A stretch of 9,647 nucleotides of DNA from Candidatus Omnitrophota bacterium (GTDB lineage Bacteria; NPL-UPA2; BS750m-G34), in the NCBI GenBank assembly GCA_030640045.1, contig DAOWKF010000006.1, positions 1-9,647 on the forward strand, in the 5' to 3' direction. This document shows positions 7,776-9,647 of this stretch, in pieces. The notes under the pieces were generated by a model, which had not been told where the DNA came from, did not search any database, and was given only the letters and a program-made list of their open reading frames with translations. Numbering within the stretch: position 1 is the first letter of the stretch; each line of letters opens with the position of its first letter. Both the position numbers and the translations under genes were made by a program.

Positions 7776-8990
7776 CTAGGGCAGAAAACGAGAAGCGGAA
7801 ATTCTATAGGCATTTTCTTTTTGAAGCATACAGACGTTATTCTCCTGACATAATTGAACGAGAGGAATATTCCCAATGGCTTCTTGAGTCTCGAAATGTT
7901 GTTTTGAAATATAGCAGTCAGAATATTTGACTTCAATTAAAAGCCAGGGTTTTTCGTTCTGCGTAATAAGAAAGTCTGTCTCTTGTTTTTGTTTATTCCT
8001 TATATAAAAAAGACTATATTTTTCTCCGCTAGAATCCATCCATAAGCTCAATAACGTTTTTAATTCCACGGCAACATAATTCTCAAATCTTTTACCTGGA
8101 TCCCTGGCGCGAGTCCAATCATACAGGTAACATTTCGGAGCCTTTAATAACGAACGTTTTATGTTTTTAGAATATGGATATATTCGAAAGGAAAGATAGA
8201 AATCTTCCAATCTTTTCAAATAACTCTTTATGGTTGGAGAGCTCAATTCTAGATGTGATGCGAGAGATGATACAGAAACAGGGCTACCAACCATCTCCGG
8301 AAGTAATTTATATAAGTCGTATAAATACTCCTTGTCAATAATTCTCGTCAGAGCACCGATATCTTCTTTTATTACTGTATCCAAATAGTCCTGAGCCCAT
8401 TTGGCGTGAAATTTTTTTGATTGCCTTGTGAATGGTTCAGGAAAGCCACTGTATTCTAACAATAGGGACAATTCATCTTCGGCCTTAACTGCTGAGTCCA
8501 TTTTTCGTTTAATAAATTCATCTGCTGTTTGCGGTAACGGTGAGCAAAGGAAGCGTTTATTAGTTAATTCCGAAAGGCATAACGGAAAAAGGTGAAAGGT
8601 AAAATATCGCCCTGAAAGACTATCCCCTGCCCGCCTTGATATATCGAATTTTGCTGATCCAGTAATGATAAAATGGTATCTTTCAAAAGAAGCATCATAT
8701 ATCCCTTTTACGATATTTTTCCATTTGGGCATCTTATGAATTTCATCGAAACAAATCCATAGCTTACGAGAAGAGGGAAGCATATCGCCTGTAAAAAATA
8801 ATTCGTTTTTTTTATATCGATTTCTTACTGACCGCAAGTCCCAAAGATAATAAAGGTCTTCGTTTTTTTCTTGTTTCAATTTTGCTTTAGCGAGAGTGGT
8901 CTTTCCTGACTGCCGCGGCCCTGTAATAAACCTCATCTGCCTGCCCCATTCTTTAGAAAATGCTATTGTGTATAGAGCTCTGTTTATCAT
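7776..8990 (-). CDS. AAA_14/DUF4143 family ATPase
   Basis: The product is 404 residues, normal for this widespread, poorly understood family. Walker A GPRQSGKTT is at 24-32. Walker B (LWICFDE) ends in Asp82-Glu83. A sensor-like ITGS is at 109-112, followed by SLSGR (124-128) and the FPL.LSEL segment. A winged-helix stretch (about 230-260, SVSSLASHLELSSPTIKSYL) precedes the DUF4143 part. There, FENYVAVEL, then ETDF with Asp339, and IEVKYSD with Glu353 and Lys355 resemble a PD-(D/E)XK nuclease core. The ATG at 8990 gives the expected N-terminal length before Walker A. No Shine-Dalgarno is present. It stands alone between toxin-antitoxin genes; its role (mobile-element or stress related) is not known. 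Confidence 0.9.
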   Translation of the reverse strand: MINRALYTIAFSKEWGRQMRFITGPRQSGKTTLAKAKLKQEKNEDLYYLWDLRSVRNRYKKNELFFTGDMLPSSRKLWICFDEIHKMPKWKNIVKGIYDASFERYHFIITGSAKFDISRRAGDSLSGRYFTFHLFPLCLSELTNKRFLCSPLPQTADEFIKRKMDSAVKAEDELSLLLEYSGFPEPFTRQSKKFHAKWAQDYLDTVIKEDIGALTRIIDKEYLYDLYKLLPEMVGSPVSVSSLASHLELSSPTIKSYLKRLEDFYLSFRIYPYSKNIKRSLLKAPKCYLYDWTRARDPGKRFENYVAVELKTLLSLWMDSSGEKYSLFYIRNKQKQETDFLITQNEKPWLLIEVKYSDCYISKQHFETQEAIGNIPLVQLCQENNVCMLQKENAYRISASRFLP

Positions 8991-8996
8991 ATACCA

Positions 8997-9025
8997 AGTA
9001 TATACTATATATTTAAAAAAGTCAA
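8997..9025 (-). promoter_or_regulatory. Strong promoter for the AAA_14/DUF4143 ATPase
   Basis: On the minus strand, TTGACT (9025-9020) and TATACT (9002-8997) are exactly 17 bases apart. The predicted transcription start, 7 bases past the -10, is the A of the ATG at 8990, so the mRNA would be leaderless. Confidence 0.75.
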
Positions 9026-9054
9026 ACTATTTTATGTATTTATTTAAAATAGTT
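9025..9054. repeat. Perfect 10-bp inverted repeat abutting the ATPase -35
   Basis: AACTATTTTA (9025-9034) and TAAAATAGTT (9045-9054) are perfect reverse complements separated by 10 bases. The repeat ends one base inside the -35 hexamer. Being AT-only except one pair per arm and lacking a T tract, it looks like a protein-binding site (about one helical turn per half-site) rather than a terminator. Confidence 0.75.
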
Positions 9055-9104
9055 AAAATGAGAAACATGGACATCTATGACATCTTCTTAGCTGGCTGGC
9101 CTTA

Positions 9105-9221
9105 ATGGACAAAAAACTAACTCCACAACGCTATGAGGTACAACTACTTGTAAAGCTCTACAAAAAGCGTAAAAGAGGCTTTCAGCTCTCTTTAGGCACC
9201 CCATTTTCCTCAGACTCATAA
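9105..9221 (+). other. Gene-poor stretch 8991-9271, with one doubtful 38-codon frame
   Basis: Apart from the ATPase promoter, the inverted repeat and a hairpin, this stretch holds only a short plus-strand frame of 38 codons, basic and starting MDKKLTPQRYEV. It begins as TAATG after a 15-codon frame. Neither has a convincing ribosome site and I recognise no family. It may be the remnant of a larger gene or nothing. Confidence 0.15.
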
Positions 9222-9237
9222 CTATTAATCGCCTTAT

Positions 9238-9260
9238 TACTCTCACCGGCGGTGAGAGTA
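9238..9260. repeat. Perfect 10-bp hairpin next to the truncated antitoxin gene
   Basis: TACTCTCACC (9238-9247) and GGTGAGAGTA (9251-9260) form a perfect stem with a GGC loop. It starts 12 bases after the stop of the antitoxin gene on the minus strand. There is no T tract on either side, so it is not a standard intrinsic terminator. It could stabilise an mRNA end or mark a recombination site. Confidence 0.6.
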
Positions 9261-9271
9261 CTGAATTGTGA

Positions 9272-9457
9272 CTATATCCTTAATGTAAGTGAACGCTTTC
9301 TTTCTTCTCGCCTTTTTGCAACTTTCCTAATGAGAGCAGGATCAAATTTAAACGGCTCTTTTACATCGGTAAATTCAGTCGGATAATCAAGTGGGCTATG
9401 TGTATCCCAAAAACGAGCCTCATCTTCTTCAGATTTAAATTTAGGTATCTTCTTCAT
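9272..9457 (-). CDS. Truncated CopG-type antitoxin (N-terminal part only)
   Basis: This encodes 61 residues. The N-terminus, KIPKFKSEEDEARFWDTH followed by SPLDYP and VKEPFKFDP, is typical of CopG-type toxin-antitoxin antitoxins. The last residues, KRSLTLRI, are where the DNA-binding ribbon of the ribbon-helix-helix domain begins; full members continue about 30-40 residues with a Y-Q-T-containing helix. A TAG stop follows at once, and no frame downstream resumes the missing part. The toxin-contacting N-terminal region is intact while the DNA-binding domain is lost, so it is probably a pseudogene or an unusual short form. A GGGGTGAG ribosome site lies about 8 nt before the ATG. It follows another antitoxin gene by 48 nt on the same strand. 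Confidence 0.75.
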   Translation of the reverse strand: MKKIPKFKSEEDEARFWDTHSPLDYPTEFTDVKEPFKFDPALIRKVAKRREERKRSLTLRI

Positions 9458-9505
9458 GATGTTATCTCACCCCTTTTCTCTTTCTATAATTGGGTCTTCT
9501 CATCT

Positions 9506-9647
9506 CTATACCTGGTGATAATGCATGGCATACTGATCCACAAGCTTCCGTATCATCTTCTGATATTTTGTATGATGCTCTTTTGCCTGGCGTTTAAAGA
9601 AATCTACACTTGATTTGCTTAAAGATATCGTAACCTTGACTGTTTCT
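9506..9647 (-). CDS. CopG/RHH-type antitoxin, C-terminal part (runs off the window)
   Basis: The last 46 codons of a gene that enters from the right edge are visible. They read ETVKVTISLSKSSVDFF, then KEHHTKYQKMIRKLVDQYA, ending HQV and TAG. V-T-I-S-L-S as a ribbon strand, followed by an F-F-K helix and YQKMIR..LD.YA, is the ribbon-helix-helix domain of CopG antitoxins that often follow a BrnT-type toxin gene. The start is outside the window. It is on the same strand as the truncated antitoxin and probably shares its transcript. I infer that a toxin gene lies just beyond 9647, upstream of this one. Confidence 0.75.
   Translation of the reverse strand, partial: ETVKVTISLSKSSVDFFKRQAKEHHTKYQKMIRKLVDQYAMHYHQV

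Noticed and set aside
9090..9220. Minus-strand 43-codon frame (MSLRKMGCLKR start) across the gene-poor stretch
   Set aside because: No ribosome site, no family resemblance, and composition like chance reading of AT-rich DNA.

Overview
The window looks like a chromosomal segment of a Gram-negative (diderm) bacterium, possibly from a little-cultured phylum such as Omnitrophota. That placement is a guess from the overall style of the proteins, and 16S or marker-gene placement would be needed to settle it. Diderm architecture is supported by a secreted, beta-strand-rich protein ending in Phe. Bacterial affiliation is supported by uL13/uS9, PurA, QueF, a CCA-encoding tRNA and textbook sigma70-type promoters.

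Region 1 (about 65-6540, all on the minus strand, read right to left) is a dense housekeeping block. It starts with an acyl-CoA-condensing synthase of the homocitrate/isopropylmalate synthase family. This is followed by the large and small subunits of a LeuCD-type dehydratase; the three genes are coupled by 1-4 nt overlaps. The small subunit overlaps purA by 13 nt. The purA stop codon lies inside a tRNA-Lys(UUU) gene, after which comes queF. A perfect-consensus promoter embedded in the end of queF restarts transcription for rplM-rpsI, and an outer-membrane-type protein gene follows 19 nt later. The synthase and dehydratase would make and isomerise a 2-hydroxy-tricarboxylate or 2-isopropylmalate-like acid. 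The substrate is not settled by the sequence, and the expected dehydrogenase is not in the window.

Region 2 (about 6540-9647) is an accessory, toxin-antitoxin-rich zone. It holds a hicA-hicB module with its own promoter and a palindrome over the -10. Next come remnants on the minus strand of an NYN-domain nuclease and of a MbcA/ParS-like antitoxin. An intact AAA_14/DUF4143 ATPase follows, with a strong promoter and an adjacent 10-bp inverted repeat. Last are two neighbouring CopG-type antitoxin genes, one cut short before its DNA-binding domain and one running off the right edge.

The most notable observations are: (i) three genes (rplM, hicA, the ATPase) whose near-consensus promoters put the predicted transcription start at or within a few bases of the start codon, with no Shine-Dalgarno sequence, while the synthase operon has a normal leader; (ii) the purA/tRNA-Lys overlap, where maturing the tRNA would remove the purA stop codon; (iii) a decayed chimera of two toxin-antitoxin-type genes; and (iv) a HicA with three cysteines at positions where I recall glycine in close relatives. 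I did not find a clearly new multi-gene defence system.
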